Shown one piece after another: positions 33,519-44,356 of a DNA stretch of 64,000 nucleotides. A program made the translations under genes and the position numbers. Source of the stretch: Posidonia oceanica (taxonomy: Eukaryota; Streptophyta; Magnoliopsida; Alismatales; Posidoniaceae); assembly GCA_037176725.1 (NCBI GenBank), contig JAZBRS010000020.1:84948001-85012000 (forward strand). The letters are read 5' to 3'. How positions within the stretch are numbered: position 1 is the stretch's first letter; every line of letters starts with the position of its first letter. The notes under the pieces were generated by a model. It was not told where the DNA came from. It did no database searches and was given only the letters and a program-made list of their open reading frames with translations.

Positions 33519-33636
33519 TTTTCCTTTCTTTTTGTTTTTTTTTTTTGTATTTTCTTTTTCTTTTTGCTTTTGCTTTTTCTTTTTTTTTTCTTTTGCTTTT
33601 TTTTTTCTTTTTTTCTTTTCTTTTTTGCTTTCTAGA
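33519..33636 (-). other. Purine-rich leader directly before gag, element 1
   Basis: On the minus strand this is almost pure A with G, as in element 2 (38266-38357) and element 3 (46345-46480). The conserved position just upstream of the gag ATG suggests a leader function rather than random simple sequence. Confidence 0.6.
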
Positions 33637-33807
33637 CTATTACAGAAGATTGAAAGGAAATTACAGACTCAAGTAACACTAATTAATACAGACTCGATGG
33701 AATGAAAGAAAATTAACAGAAATTAAAACAGTTCAAGCTTACCACCTTGTGAACAATAACATGCATAGACCCCTTCAAGCAAGGCACTGAAACATAAGGT
33801 CCCCTGT

Positions 33808-33830
33808 AGTCGCCTGTTTTTCTGGCGACT
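33808..33830. repeat. Perfect inverted repeat AGTCGCC / GGCGACT
   Basis: Seven-base arms around a 9-base loop, in the leader of element 1. It is the clearest member of a dispersed AGTCGCC/GGCGACT family in elements 1 and 2 (near 34600, 35670, 36093, 37230-37315 and 38070). Confidence 0.85.
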
Positions 33831-33999
33831 AGACAAGTCACTGATTTCACCAGCGGCTAAGCGAGGCGCCTCCTGAACGGGCGGCTGTGCCTCTTGTTCA
33901 GTCAGCAAACCAGGTCTCTCTTGGACAGACCATGCAATAGTCAGGAAAGAAAAATGAGAACAGGTTTCAAACAATGCGTTGCTTTTACTTGTTTAAGTG

Positions 34000-34025
34000 T
34001 TTAATTAATGGATTGATTAATTAAA
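34000..34025. repeat. Perfect inverted repeat TTTAATTAAT / ATTAATTAAA
   Basis: Ten-base arms around GGATTG, in the leader of element 1. Element 2 has a decayed counterpart near 37877-37905. Confidence 0.85.
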
Positions 34026-34901
34026 CCTGCGTGGGTCACAAGTAACTGGGATTGGTTGGCTTTAGGGTACTCCTCCTTGACCTTCTTTAGGGTCCACCAA
34101 GAGGGGCCTAGATGGGGGGCTTGTCTCTCTAAAGAGGGATCCTCCACCTAGGATTCTGTCCTTAGGCTCGGCACTTAATCAAACCACAAAACAATAAACA
34201 AACACGAAATATCAAAGCATAAAGTATCTACCAAGCCTTAATATTGACTCAAGGAGGAAGAGGAGTCAATAATAAAACTTAGGACACCTTGAGATCTTGA
34301 TCCAGCTATTGCAATCAACACTGAGTATGGGAGAGCGACTTGCACTGGCCCGAGTTCGCTCAGGTTAATTGTTCTAGCTAGAGGAAGACTATCTCAAGGA
34401 ACTTCCACTTTAATACTTAAACAATTAGTTTCCACCTTAAGGGTGGACGCAAGCAAATCTAAAAACTGTTAGAAAACCAAAACACAGTGGACATGGAGAG
34501 TTGTTTTTAAAATTTTTTTTTTATGCTACTGTAGATCTAAAAATACAGCACAGAATACAGAAGGAAAAACCAAAGATCTGCAATAAAAAAAATGGACTGG
34601 TGAAGTCGCCTGTATAAAGGGCGTCTTTGTCAATTGCCCTCTAGAGGTGTAGCTAGAACAGGCACGTCTCGGACAGGTGGCTCACAGCACAGTCTTCTGA
34701 CCTCAATAAAATAGCCCCAGCTGTTGGAGCTTGGGATTTTACTGATGTCAGAAATAGAAAAAAAACGAGAAAAGGATTGGGATATCGTGAAAACCTAAGC
34801 GTATGATTACCCGAACCCAAAAAACTACTCCTAGATCTATGAGAATAATGGAAAGGTAGGAAGGAATTGACTTACGTAGCACGGGGGTTGGCTAAAGCCG
34901 A

Positions 34902-34919
34902 GTCCCACCGTGATCGCCA
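34902..34919 (-). promoter_or_regulatory. Primer binding site, element 1
   Basis: On the minus strand TGGCGATCACGGTGGGAC, seven bases after the LTR end. Element 2 carries the identical 18 bases. I cannot assign the primer tRNA. Confidence 0.7.
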
Positions 34920-35511
34920 CTTTTTCTGTAGTGTGGAATTTGAGGGGGGGTGTTTGAGAAGATGTCGGTGCCTCCACGTACATCGTCAACTCTGTTGTGA
35001 TCGCCAGTCGCCTTTGGGTAGACAAGACACCTGGGGGGAGATTGTGAAGATGTGGGTCCTCAGACCACTAGATCGACGGTTGGATGTCGTCTAGCGGCTC
35101 CCTCGTGCTACGTAAGCTCCTTCCTTTCCTTCAAAACAAAATGACATAGATCTAAATTAGCTGAAGTGTAGTAGTCAGCAACAGAAGTAAACAAAACAAC
35201 ATGACTAAAAGAAGCAAATACTAACCGGGGGTTGTTCCCCGCATGCATATGCTATGGGTCCTATGCTAAGGAATGTAAAAAGAAATGCAATAAATGATTA
35301 GATTGGAGGAAGATACTCCCTTTCACCCTTATGCTGAATGCAATGAAGTTGAAAGGAGGCACGGTCGGAGCTCCGGCATAGCTGGGAATCTCTGGAATGA
35401 AGATGGGAATTGGGTTTCCCTCTTCTGAAAGTGGGAGATAGAGCTTCTAGATTGAAGACTCTAGCTCTTGAAGGTGGAGACTTAACACTGATAGGGTGGT
35501 TCCACAAAATT

Positions 35512-35580
35512 CTGACGGGGGGGGGTTTCTCTCTCAAAAATTCCGACCGGGGGGGAATTTCTCTCTCAAAAATTCCGACC
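35512..35580. repeat. Two tandem copies of a 34-bp unit with poly-G tract
   Basis: GACGGGGGGGGG / GACCGGGGGGG followed by TTTCTCTCTCAAAAATTCC, twice in a row, inside the LTR just downstream of the TATA box in the element's sense. Confidence 0.85.
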
Positions 35581-35604
35581 CTCAAACCACTGGCCTAGGG
35601 GGTC

Positions 35605-35612
35605 TATTTATA
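35605..35612 (-). promoter_or_regulatory. TATA box of element 1 LTR
   Basis: TATAAATA on the minus strand, in the middle of the LTR at the expected U3/R position. Transcription would start about 30 bases further left and read into gag. Confidence 0.65.
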
Positions 35613-36501
35613 GACTCTAGAAGGGTAAGGACGGTTGGAGTTTAGAAAATCCTAGAAAAGTGGCAGTTAGGGTTAGTCGCCGGTTGAGCTAGCGCCTAAA
35701 GCTAGCAACCGCTTAGTCAAAGTGTGGGAAGACCCCAGAACGAGGCCACGATTTTTAGTCGCTGGCTGACCTGGCACCTAACGGTTGAGGGGGTAGTGGG
35801 AAATAACTGTGGAAAAGCGGTTCAGGGGAGCCATGATTGTTAGTCACTACATGGAGTGACGCCTAATGGTCAAGGATCGTGGGGAAAACCAGGGCAGTTC
35901 CGCAACCGCTCAGCTGCCGCATGCGTAGGCACCTGATGGTTGAGGGGATCGTGGTGAGCAACTGCTGCGCATGATCGCCTAGTCGCCTTTCTAGGTGGCG
36001 TCCTCGTGGGTCGCCTCCTCAGATGGCTTTTGACTGGGCCGCCTCTGATTTCGGCTTCTGAAGCAGTCGGCGAGGCAATGGGCGACGGTCTTAGTCGCCT
36101 CTCTAGGAGGCAACTACTTGAGTCGCCTCCCTAACTGGATACTATCAAGCTTAGGTCATTTCTAGCCCTTTTCCCGGGTTTTGGTCAGAGGAAACAAGAT
36201 AGAAGGCCGGGAAACTACAGATAGTCTATGAAATCAAGGAGGCATCTCTGTTAATTCAAATCTACTACGAATCTGAGTAGAAATGAAGGATACCCAGGGT
36301 ACTCAGACTTGCCACGAGCCTGAGTGAGTTAGCTCTGCCACAGCCAACAACCTGAGTCAAGGTAGGATCAAGTGATGCTTTAAAGAAGTCAAGGAATATC
36401 TAGAAGATGTATTATCAAAACTTAGGCATGAGACTTGGGACACCTCAAGGTTTCTATCCTCAGAAAAGAACTCTCAGAAATGCGAAAATAGGATATCAAC
36501 A

Positions 36502-36983
36502 GATCCCAGAGATCTCGAGCCTAGCCGGAGCTCCGACCGTGCCTCCACTTCTACTCCACTGCATACAACACGAGGGTGAAGGGAGTATCTTCTTCCAATC
36601 TTTTTCATTACATATCATATTGCATTCCTTAAAATAGGATCCATAGCATATGCTTGCGGGGAACAACCCCCGGTTAGTATTAGATTTATTTGTTTCTAGT
36701 ATTCTCTATTCTTTTTTGTTATCATTTACTACACACCAACTAATCTAGATCTGTTTTTTTAATTTTTGTTTTGAAGAAAAGGAAAACGCTTATGTAACAT
36801 GAGGGAGCCGCTAGACGACATCCAGCCATCGATCTAGTGGTTCGAGGACCTACATCTTCATAATCTCCCCCAAGGTGTCTTGTCTACCCAAAGGTGAGTG
36901 GCAATCACAACAAAAGCTGTCGACGTCGTGGAAGCACCGACATCTTCATTCCAAACACCCCCCCCCCAAAATCCACATCCACA
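36502..36983 (+). repeat. 5' LTR remnant of element 2 (R/U5 side)
   Basis: Matches the R/U5 half of element 1's LTR in reverse orientation (CCGGAGCTCCGACCGTGCCTCC, the GGTGAA...GGGAGTATCTTC segment, and GGGGAACAACCCCC near 36658) and ends ATCCACA. The U3 half is missing because element 1 inserted at 36501/36502. Confidence 0.85.
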
Positions 36984-36988
36984 GTCTC

Positions 36989-37006
36989 TGGCGATCACGG
37001 TGGGAC
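36989..37006 (+). promoter_or_regulatory. Primer binding site, element 2
   Basis: TGGCGATCACGGTGGGAC, five bases after the LTR end; identical to element 1. Confidence 0.7.
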
Positions 37007-37032
37007 TCGGCTTTAGCCAACCTCTATGCTAC

Positions 37033-38265
37033 GTAAGTAATTCCTTTCCTTCCTTTCCATTATTTTTATAGATTTAGGTGTAGTTTTTGGTTCAGGTGAT
37101 CGTGCGATTAGGTTTTCTCAACTCCCATGCCTTTATCAGTTTTTTTTTCTTTTTATATCTGTTTCTGACATCAGTAAAACCCAAAGCTCCAAGAGTTGGG
37201 TCTGTTTTACTGAGGTCAGAAGACTCTACATCTGAGTCGCCTATCCAAGGAGCGTCTGTCCTAGCCGCACCTCCAAGAGGCGACTGACAGAGGCGCCATT
37301 GAAACAGGCGAATCATCCCAATCCATTTTTTTTACTGCAGATCATTAGTTTTTCTGTAATTTGTGTTGTATTTTTGGATCTGCAGTTACATAAAAATTAA
37401 AAACAACTATTCCTATCCACTATGTTTTAGCTTTTTAACGGTCTCTTGATTTGTTGTGTCCACCCTTAAGGTGGAAACTAATTGTTTTATATTAAAGCTA
37501 AAGTTCATTGAGGAAGTCTTCCTCTAGCTAGAACAATTAACCTGAGCGAACCCGGGCTAGTGCAAGTCGCTCTCCCATACTCAGTGTTAATTGCATTAGT
37601 TAGATCGAGATCTCAAGGTGTCCTAAGTGTTATTATTGACTCCTCTTTCTCCCTGAGTTAATATTAAAACTTGGTAGATACGTTACACTTTAATATTTTG
37701 TGTTTATTTATTGTTTTGTGGGTTGACTAAGTGCCGAGCCTAAGGACAGAATCCTAGGTGGAGGGTCCCTCTTTAGAGAGACAAGGCCCCCATCTAGGCC
37801 CTCTTGGTGGACCCTAAAGAAGGTCAAAGAGTGGTACCTATGAGCAAAAATCCCCTTCAGTGTAAACACATGTAGGTTTAATCAATCCATTAATTAATCA
37901 CTTAAACAGTAAAAACAGCGATCTGTCTAAAGCTTGTACTGTTTTATTTTCGTGTTTGTTGCGCGGTCTGTCCAAAACAGACCTTGGCTGCCGGAAGAAC
38001 AGAGCTTAAGCTACCTGTTCAAAAAGCGCCTTGCTCAGCTGACCGGTCAACCGGTGACTTGTTTGGTCGCCTAAGCTAGAGGCAACTATAGGGTAGAACG
38101 CTCCTGTGTGCCTTGCATGTAGGAATCTAATTATCTCCGTTAACAGGTTGCAGAAACATCAAAATAGGAACTGTTTACTGTTTTATTTTTACTTTCATTT
38201 TAATCAAGTATGTATTAATTAGTATATTGAGTCTGTAATTTCTTTCTTTAAATCTCCTGTAATAG
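37033..38265 (+). other. Candidate leader intron, element 2
   Basis: Donor CTAC|GTAAGT (GT at 37033-37034) and acceptor with the pyrimidine-rich run TTTCTTTCTTTAAATCTCCTG ending in TAATAG (AG to 38265). The interior is non-coding and includes the conserved TCCACC...AAGGTGGA inverted repeat near 37457. Confidence 0.45.
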
Positions 38266-38357
38266 TCTGAAAAAAAAAAGAAAGAAGAAAAAAAAAGAAA
38301 GAAGAGAAAAGAAAGAAAAGCAAAAGGAAAAAAGAAAAGGAAAAACACAATCTTATA
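38266..38357 (+). other. Purine-rich leader directly before gag, element 2
   Basis: Almost only A and G (AAAGAAAGAAG-type), ending 1 base before the gag ATG; the same position as in elements 1 and 3. Confidence 0.6.
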
Positions 38358-40972
38358 ATGGAGGTTTATCAGGAGTGTATCAATATGACATCCGCCTCAA
38401 CCTCTACCTCCACGGCGCAACCAAGCATGGACCCCAATGGGTTCTTATTCAGAGCTTCAACTCCACAAGTAGAGGAGCCAGAAACCCCTAGTTTCTCGCA
38501 AGCAATGAGCCAGGCATGTGAAGAAGAAAGAGAAATAAGCTACTCTCGACCATGGAGTACCCCATTTGAGCATGTAATTCCCGGGGTAACTTCCCAAGTA
38601 GTGCCTACAACGACCGCTTCCTATCTGTCTGAGGAAGCGACTCATAAGATCTACCAACTCCTGGCACAGCACCACCATCCCTCATTTAGGAGCCTACAAA
38701 CCTCATCCGTCCACCAAACTTCTTTCCCAAACTACCACCAAGACCCATTAACCATGCCCACTCACACATACACCACGCCACTAAACCCCACTATAAAATT
38801 CCCTACTCAAAATTCATTCACGTAATGCCATGCAACACCAACCTACCCTTTTATCCATCTAGCCCTGCCATATACAACTCACTACTCACCATAACCTCCC
38901 GCTAACACACAATCATACTACACTCCACATCAAACCCAACCCTTCTCTCCACCATACGACCCTCTATTACCACCGTTCCACCAAAATCATGGGCACCTAA
39001 ACTAGGGATAACAGGCCATGCTAGGATCGGACATCAGGAGAATGATCTCTGAGGCACTCACAGAGGCGGGAGTTACAACTAAAGCATCGATAGGGTTTGA
39101 CATGTCAAAATTTCCTCATTTTGATCTTCCACCTGGATTCAAAATGCCAAAAATGAGGAAATACAGTGGAATAGAGGATCCAAGGGGCCATCTAGCCACA
39201 TTTGCCATGGACGCTCTACCCTATCAATATGATAATGGGCTTATAATCTACCTATTCTTTAAAAGCTTGGAAGGAGAAGCACGGGGATGGTTCAACACGC
39301 TCACAGCGTACGATCTCAGTGACTTCAAGATGGTCTAGGAGAATTTCTGCGCCAATATGTCCATCGCATCCAGCATAAGCCTACAATGAGCGACCTCCTC
39401 ACTGAAAAGATGAAACCTGATGAGGTGTTCGCCACTTTTGCGAGTAGATGGAGAGACATGGCGGCAAGGTTTAAATGCTATATTCTTGAAAGCCAAGCAA
39501 TTGAGGTCATATCCCGAAACGCTACAAGAGCACTCAGAACAGGACTACTGATGAGTGACCTCCACACATACCCTCAGTTGTACGAGTGTGCCGCAAGAAT
39601 CCTCCGTCACCAAAGGGACCTTCCATTCTTAGAGCTCGAGGGAAAGGGCAAGAAGAAGAGCACTGGCTATATGCTTGAAGGGATCACGGGTGACAAGGCC
39701 CAAGTCTCAATTCAACAAAGGCAGAAGGGCCAATACCAGTCTGAGCAATCACTCCTAGCCAAAGGGCAACTGACCCAGTATCAACCAGAGCCGTACCTAA
39801 GCCAACCAGCATAGTACCAGGGGCAGTTAGTGCAGCCAATACAGCACCAACAACAACAGCCACCTGATTATCCAGTACATGCCCAGCAAAGATACCAGGG
39901 GCAACAACAGGGGCAGAGGAACTATCACAGCGTCCCTCCTCCACGAAGCTACAAAGGCCCTCAGAGGCAAAACTATCCTCTGCTTCTTGAATCAATTCTC
40001 GATACATTTAGGATGCTGGTTGAGAGTGGAGATCTGCAGCTCCCAGAGCCCAGCCCAAGCTATCCAAACGCTAATATGGCTAAGCACTGCCCTTATCATC
40101 AGAACAATGGGCACACCCTTGAAGAATGCTTCACTGTCAAAGACAAAATACACAATCTAAATGACAAGGATGGTATCATGTGGTTTGAGCTTAAAGCCAG
40201 ACTAAAGGTGGCTCAGGAAGGACAACAGGCGATGCAGATACACCAAGAGCCCTTGTTCAACTACCGAGTAGATCATGCAGATGTAGAGATCATCTTATCA
40301 ACTACTCGGGCTGAATTTGCATCCATCCAGTGCATACCAGCAGATCCAGAACAGAGCCCATCAAGCGAAGAGGACCTTGATTCCCATGTGCTCTAGGACT
40401 TAACAAAGGAAGGCTGCTTGCTTGTTTATGACAAATACACTGACTGGTGCGATGAGCAGACGGTGGATTCTCAAGTGTTCCAGGACTTAACAGAAGAAGA
40501 CCAGTTGCCCATCTACGATGAGTACGTAGATTTAGACTGGTATAACGCAGAGGCTGCACTCAATTCACTCTACCAAGCTCTTCAAGCCACCCAAGCAGCA
40601 CAAGCAAGAGCTGATCCTCCTCCCAAGCCGCCTGACCCTACAAACAGACACACTAGGGGCAGTCATGAACACTACCGTCATAAAGGAGAGGTTACTACAT
40701 AGCACATCGGCAACCACACTTCAAGAGGAGGAGGAAATCTGATAGCTTCACTCCGAGACAAGGCCATCATGGGCACGCTGCCTGGAACGGGTCGAGACGA
40801 GTCCAACTCTGGCCCTCTGAAAGCAAGGACAAGGCGCAAGCCAAAGGAAAGACAAGAACATGCGCCACAAGCACTTGACTACTGCATGCCAAGGGCAGAC
40901 TTCTGCAGTCACCCCTTAGATAAGCCCCCTCATCTGGGAAGGGAGGTGCGAAGTTCCACTGAACCTGACTAA
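38358..40972 (+). pseudogene. gag: Element 2 gag
   Basis: ATG at 38358 follows the purine leader. The N-terminal part is Ser/Thr/Pro-rich. The gag core lies at about 39060-39600 (MSKFPHFDLPPGFKMPKM, EARGWFNTL, FATFASRWRDMA), then a Gln-rich linker and a zinc-knuckle-like C-x2-H-x5-H-x4-C (CPYHQNNGHTLEEC) at about 40089-40130. The C-terminus holds two related segments (VLQDLTKEG-like and VFQDLTEED) in tandem. Breaks are a TAA near 38823, a TAG near 39338 where Trp is expected followed by a frameshift, and TAG at 39812, 40394 and 40700. It ends at a TAA (40970) with no pol after it. Confidence 0.85.
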
Positions 40973-41464
40973 AGGCAGTGGTAAATAAGACCTTTTTCCT
41001 TCCCGTACTCTGTTTTCCTTTATTTTTTTCCTTTATTTGGTATCTAATGCTAAGTTAGATTATAGAATAAATAATAGAAATGACTGATGAGTGTGGACTC
41101 TACCTGACAACTTAGAGCACAAAGCAGAGTTGCCAAAATATTACCTAAGGTTTCCTAAGCTGAGACCGTCACACCTAGGAAAGGTCCAACCACTGGTTGT
41201 AACAACCTAAAGGCATCTTTAGATCCGTGGGAGTTACATACAATACACCCTTAATTAGCATGCCAAAATCTGGAAAAGAATCAAAGACCAAGTCCTAGCC
41301 AAGGAAAGAAAGTTGTATCCCAAATAGAAAAGGAGCTGAATAACTAGGGTAACCTCAACTTTGTCCAGTCTGCACATACACTTGCACAGGGAGGTAAGAG
41401 AAAGGCAAGCTCGGAGCAAAGGCTAATGGTACAAACCACTTGCCAATTAACCTAAAAAGCGTCT

Positions 41465-41610
41465 AGAAAAGACGGCAGCAAAAACTGCCCAAACGGAGAG
41501 GAAAGAAGGCAGCAAAGAAGCTGTCCAAGTGAGGAACAAATGAAAAGAGATAGTAAAAGAAACTGTCCAACTAAAAGAGGTCAACAAAGAGTTGTCCAAA
41601 GAGTGGAAAA
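41465..41610 (+). repeat. Tandem GGCAGCAAAGAAGCTGTCCAA repeats, element 2
   Basis: Four degenerate copies of a roughly 37-bp unit (cores at about 41473, 41507, 41554 and 41580). Element 3 has two or three copies of the same core at about 60740-60865. Confidence 0.8.
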
Positions 41611-41939
41611 AAAACATGGCAAAAGCTATATGTGTCTAAAGCCTAAATCTTAGAAAGACGCATTAAGGGGCAAGGAAAGGCAAGTGGAATTCAAGACCTG
41701 AGCCAAAGTCGAGAGCTTACTGTACTTCAAACCTCCTCCACCTATCTCACTCATAGACAAGGGGCAGGAAATCCTAGAAGTTCAGGGACTGATTAAACGA
41801 AGGAAACAACAATCAAATCAAGGCTAGTATGAGGTTCTAAGTTCTCAATAGACTAGGCATGTAGAAGGGAAAGCTCTCTCACCCTAGATAATACTAGGCA
41901 ATGCTGCAAAAGCTGTGAGTAGATGGTTGTGACTGCACT

Positions 41940-42130
41940 CATCAATCCAAAAACTACCAAAAAAATCAGAAAATCCAAAAACTACCAAAAAATCAGAAAA
42001 TCCAAAACTATCAAAAAAAATCAGAAAATCCAAAATACAAAAAAAATAGAAAATCCCAAAATAGCAAAAAAATCAAGAAATTCCAAAAACACCAAAAAAT
42101 TAGAAAAACCAAGAAAACCAAAAAGAAGCA
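41940..42130 (+). repeat. A-rich tandem repeats AAATCAGAAAATCCAAAA, element 2
   Basis: Repeats of about 25-30 bp built from ATCCAAAA, CTACCAAAA and AATCAGAAA. The counterpart in element 3 (61145-61380) uses ATCCAAAA with ATGATAAA. Confidence 0.85.
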
Positions 42131-43393
42131 CCATCCACCCTACATACAAGTGAAAACTTAGTAAGTAGGAGAACTGGAATTAGTCTGGCCAGTGATGCAA
42201 CAATCTTTTCACCTCAGATTTGGAGATAGCGTCCTACTCAAGCGTGTCTCACGGCTTGGATGTGTTTTCTCAACAAAGACATTGCTTCTACAATAATCTT
42301 TAGAGCATCTACGGATGACTCACAATCAGCGTCTACTGGGCTCTGATTTTCCATCTCTTCACTGAGGCCAAAGACTAATTCCCTCCACCTAGTTCTCAAG
42401 TAGTATTGATTAAGGGATTACTTTATCTCATACACAAGTATAACTTAGTCAATCGCCCTAGGAACTGGGAAAGGTTCACCTGTGATTACTAACATCTTTT
42501 GTTAAGTGTGCAGGTACAAAGCTTACAACATAAAGAATGAGCTCACGCCTAAGGGGCTCATATAGTGTGCAAAGGCACACCCACTTTGACTAAAAGGCAA
42601 ACCCTGGTTTGGCAAAGGAAGGGTTCACTCCCTCACCCGATTCTTTAATCATAGAACTCCTTTATTTGCCAAATCGAGTTGTGGGACGATAGTCCTTTCT
42701 TGAGAGTACCGGTCACACTCAAGGACGGAAAACACTTGACCACAACAAATTACATTCATTCATCTTGCATATGTCCATATGGTTTGGGAACAACCGTACC
42801 CCACCGGCCTAACCTAGCATATGGACCATTCATTGCATTGTATGTTGCATTTGCATTTGTTTGCTGGAATCATGCATCCATGCATTTTCTCATATCATTG
42901 GAAGTGGGGCACGGACGGAGCATTGTTCTTCAAGAGTGTTAGAAACCCTTAGGACATGTGATTCTCCTAGAGGCAACCAATTTCCTACCAATCCTTCTAT
43001 CAATTCCAATCCGAGTAACATCTCAAACAAGATGCCACAAGAGCACTCCTTTTCGATCGTGTAAGGGTCACGTCCCATGATTTCCTCCTTAGCTTCTGCC
43101 TCGATGAAGTATATCGCTACATGGTTGACAGGTCTCGACATCGACTGTGACACATAATTCTGAAATCAACTTGACCCCTCCATGCCTGAGTCTTCAATAT
43201 GACGGCAATTAATTGAACCACCCGGTCGTTCGGCAATCTCCCGATACCGAGTCAGTTCACCCCTTCTTCCTTTTCTATTATCTTCCTTCATCCCTTGTGG
43301 CAGATTGTTTGAGGTGGAGCTCCCATTTTCAGGAAATGCTCAATGGGATATTTGTTCTTACCTTGGACTCAATCTTGTTCCAAGATCAACTCC

Positions 43394-43402
43394 AAGGAGG
43401 GG
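43394..43402 (+). promoter_or_regulatory. Polypurine tract of element 2
   Basis: AAGGAGGGG followed by CATC and the LTR start TGTAGATATCCC at 43407. Confidence 0.85.
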
Positions 43403-43406
43403 CATC

Positions 43407-43797
43407 TGTAGATATCCCATTTTCGCATTTCCCAGAGTTCGTAGAGGATAAGAACTTCTAAGGCACCCAGATCACACAACTAAGGCTTAAATAACACATT
43501 TTCCAGATGTTCCTTGATCTGCTTAAAAACAATGATTGATCCTACCTGACTTAAGGTTGTTGGCTGTGGCAGAGCTGACGCACTCAGACTCGTGGCAAGT
43601 CCGAGTACCCTGAGCACACTTTATCCTACACAAATCTGTGGCAAATTTGAGTCAAAGAAGATGTTTTTATGATTTCATGAGATATTTGAAGTTTCCCAGC
43701 CTTTTATCTTGTTTTCTCTGGGCAAAACCTAAAAGCTAGGGCTAAAAATGATCTAAGCTTGCTAGTTGCTAGTTGGAGAGGCAACTAAGTTAGTTGC
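43407..43797 (+). repeat. 3' LTR remnant of element 2
   Basis: Starts TGTAGATATCCC and matches the beginning of element 1's LTR. It is cut at 43797 by element 3. The final 35 bases hold AGTTGC/GCAACT inverted repeats. Confidence 0.88.
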
Positions 43798-44009
43798 TGT
43801 AGATACCCCGTTTTGGCACTCCCTTCACGTTAGTATAGTCTTTGCATTAGGTCGTTCCTAGAAGCCCTTCGCTCGATCCAGAATGTCTCACTCGAGCCAA
43901 ATGTTTTCTCTCCAGTCCAAAATGTTATCCCTATCTAAACCCCAAGTGTTGGCAGTTTGAATATTCTTCATGTCTTGACCAAATTTGGAAATTGAACTAA
44001 CTAAGGGTG

Positions 44010-44035
44010 TTGTACGCTGGCTTCTTAGCGTACAA
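44010..44035. repeat. Perfect inverted repeat TTGTACGCT / AGCGTACAA
   Basis: Nine-base arms with an 8-base loop in the U3 part of the element 3 LTR. It is followed at 44043-44058 by CGCTGG-TTTT-CCAGCG. Confidence 0.9.
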
Positions 44036-44292
44036 CGTTGGCCGCTGGTTTTCCAGCGACTAACATTGACCACTGGTTTTCAAGCGTTCAACGTAGCAAC
44101 CCAGTCAGCCCAAAGCTTTCCTTATTTGGCCAAATCCAAAATTCATTTTTTGCCTTCTTTGGATCCTGTTGACCAATCAAAGCCATCAAAGCTGAGTTAA
44201 ACACACTTAATGACTCCTTAATGGGGGAATCTTCCTTTATTCTTGCAGTTATGTCTCGGAGGTCGTTATACGCTGGGACTCCCGCTTAAAAC

Positions 44293-44320
44293 GTTATACG
44301 CTGGTTTGCCAGCGTATAAC
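44293..44320. repeat. Perfect 12-bp inverted repeat GTTATACGCTGG / CCAGCGTATAAC
   Basis: Arms of 12 bases around TTTG, about 30 bases upstream of the TATA box of element 3. A half-site copy (CGTTATACGCTGG) lies at 44264-44276. Confidence 0.95.
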
Positions 44321-44349
44321 ACTTCTGAAATAGGAAATTCTGCTGCTTC

Positions 44350-44356
44350 TATAAAA
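44350..44356 (+). promoter_or_regulatory. TATA box of element 3 LTR
   Basis: TATAAAA in context CTTCTATAAAAGTAGG, 30 bases after the strong inverted repeat. It marks the likely U3/R border near 44385. Confidence 0.65.

Larger units (their letters stand above)
33637..34875 (-). other. Candidate leader intron, element 1
   Basis: Donor CTAC|GTAAGT (G at 34875) lies just after the primer site, and an acceptor CTGTAATAG (ending 33637) lies just before the purine-rich leader; 1,239 bases. Element 2 has the same pair 1,233 bases apart. Conserved parts include the CTTGACC...GGTCCACC block near 34075-34110. No coding sequence is seen. Confidence 0.45.
31604..36501 (-). mobile_element. Element 1, right part (5' LTR, leader, gag)
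   Basis: Minus-strand 5' half of element 1: LTR 36501-34927, primer site 34919-34902, leader to about 33519, then gag. The LTR start at 36501 abuts a truncated plus-strand LTR of element 2, so element 1 inserted into element 2's 5' LTR. Confidence 0.88.
34927..36501 (-). repeat. 5' LTR of element 1 (about 1.58 kb)
   Basis: On the minus strand it starts TGTTGATATCC at 36501 and ends CCACACTACA at 34927. The first 380 bases match the 3' LTR start of element 2 (43407-43797) in outline, including the GACTTGCCACGAG segment. It holds a TATA box at 35612-35605, many AGTCGCC/GGCGACT-type inverted repeats between 35660 and 36130, and a GGGGAACAACCCCC stem-loop near 35226. Confidence 0.85.
40973..43393 (+). 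other. Non-coding 3' part of element 2
   Basis: No coding region recognised. It contains a tandem repeat of GCAGC...CTGTCCAA type (41465-41610), an A-rich repeat (41940-42130) and a segment near 42180-42400 that parallels element 3 at 61430-61620 (GATGCAA, GAGGCCAA landmarks). The tails of elements 2 and 3 are therefore related, although no PMD-like ORF is visible here. Confidence 0.65.
36502..43797 (+). mobile_element. Element 2: gag-only Tat-type retrotransposon, truncated at both LTRs by insertions
   Basis: Order: 5' LTR remnant, primer site, leader, gag, long non-coding tail, purine tract, 3' LTR remnant. No protease, RT, RNase H or integrase sequence lies between gag (ending about 40972) and the purine tract (43394). 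Its LTR and leader match element 1 in inverted orientation. Element 1 cuts the 5' LTR at 36502 and element 3 cuts the 3' LTR at 43797; the missing rest of the 3' LTR should lie right of element 3, outside the window. Confidence 0.85.

Noticed and set aside
33358..33705. Phe-rich frame on the plus strand over the poly-T tract
   Set aside because: Reverse strand of the purine-rich gag leader of element 1; composition only.
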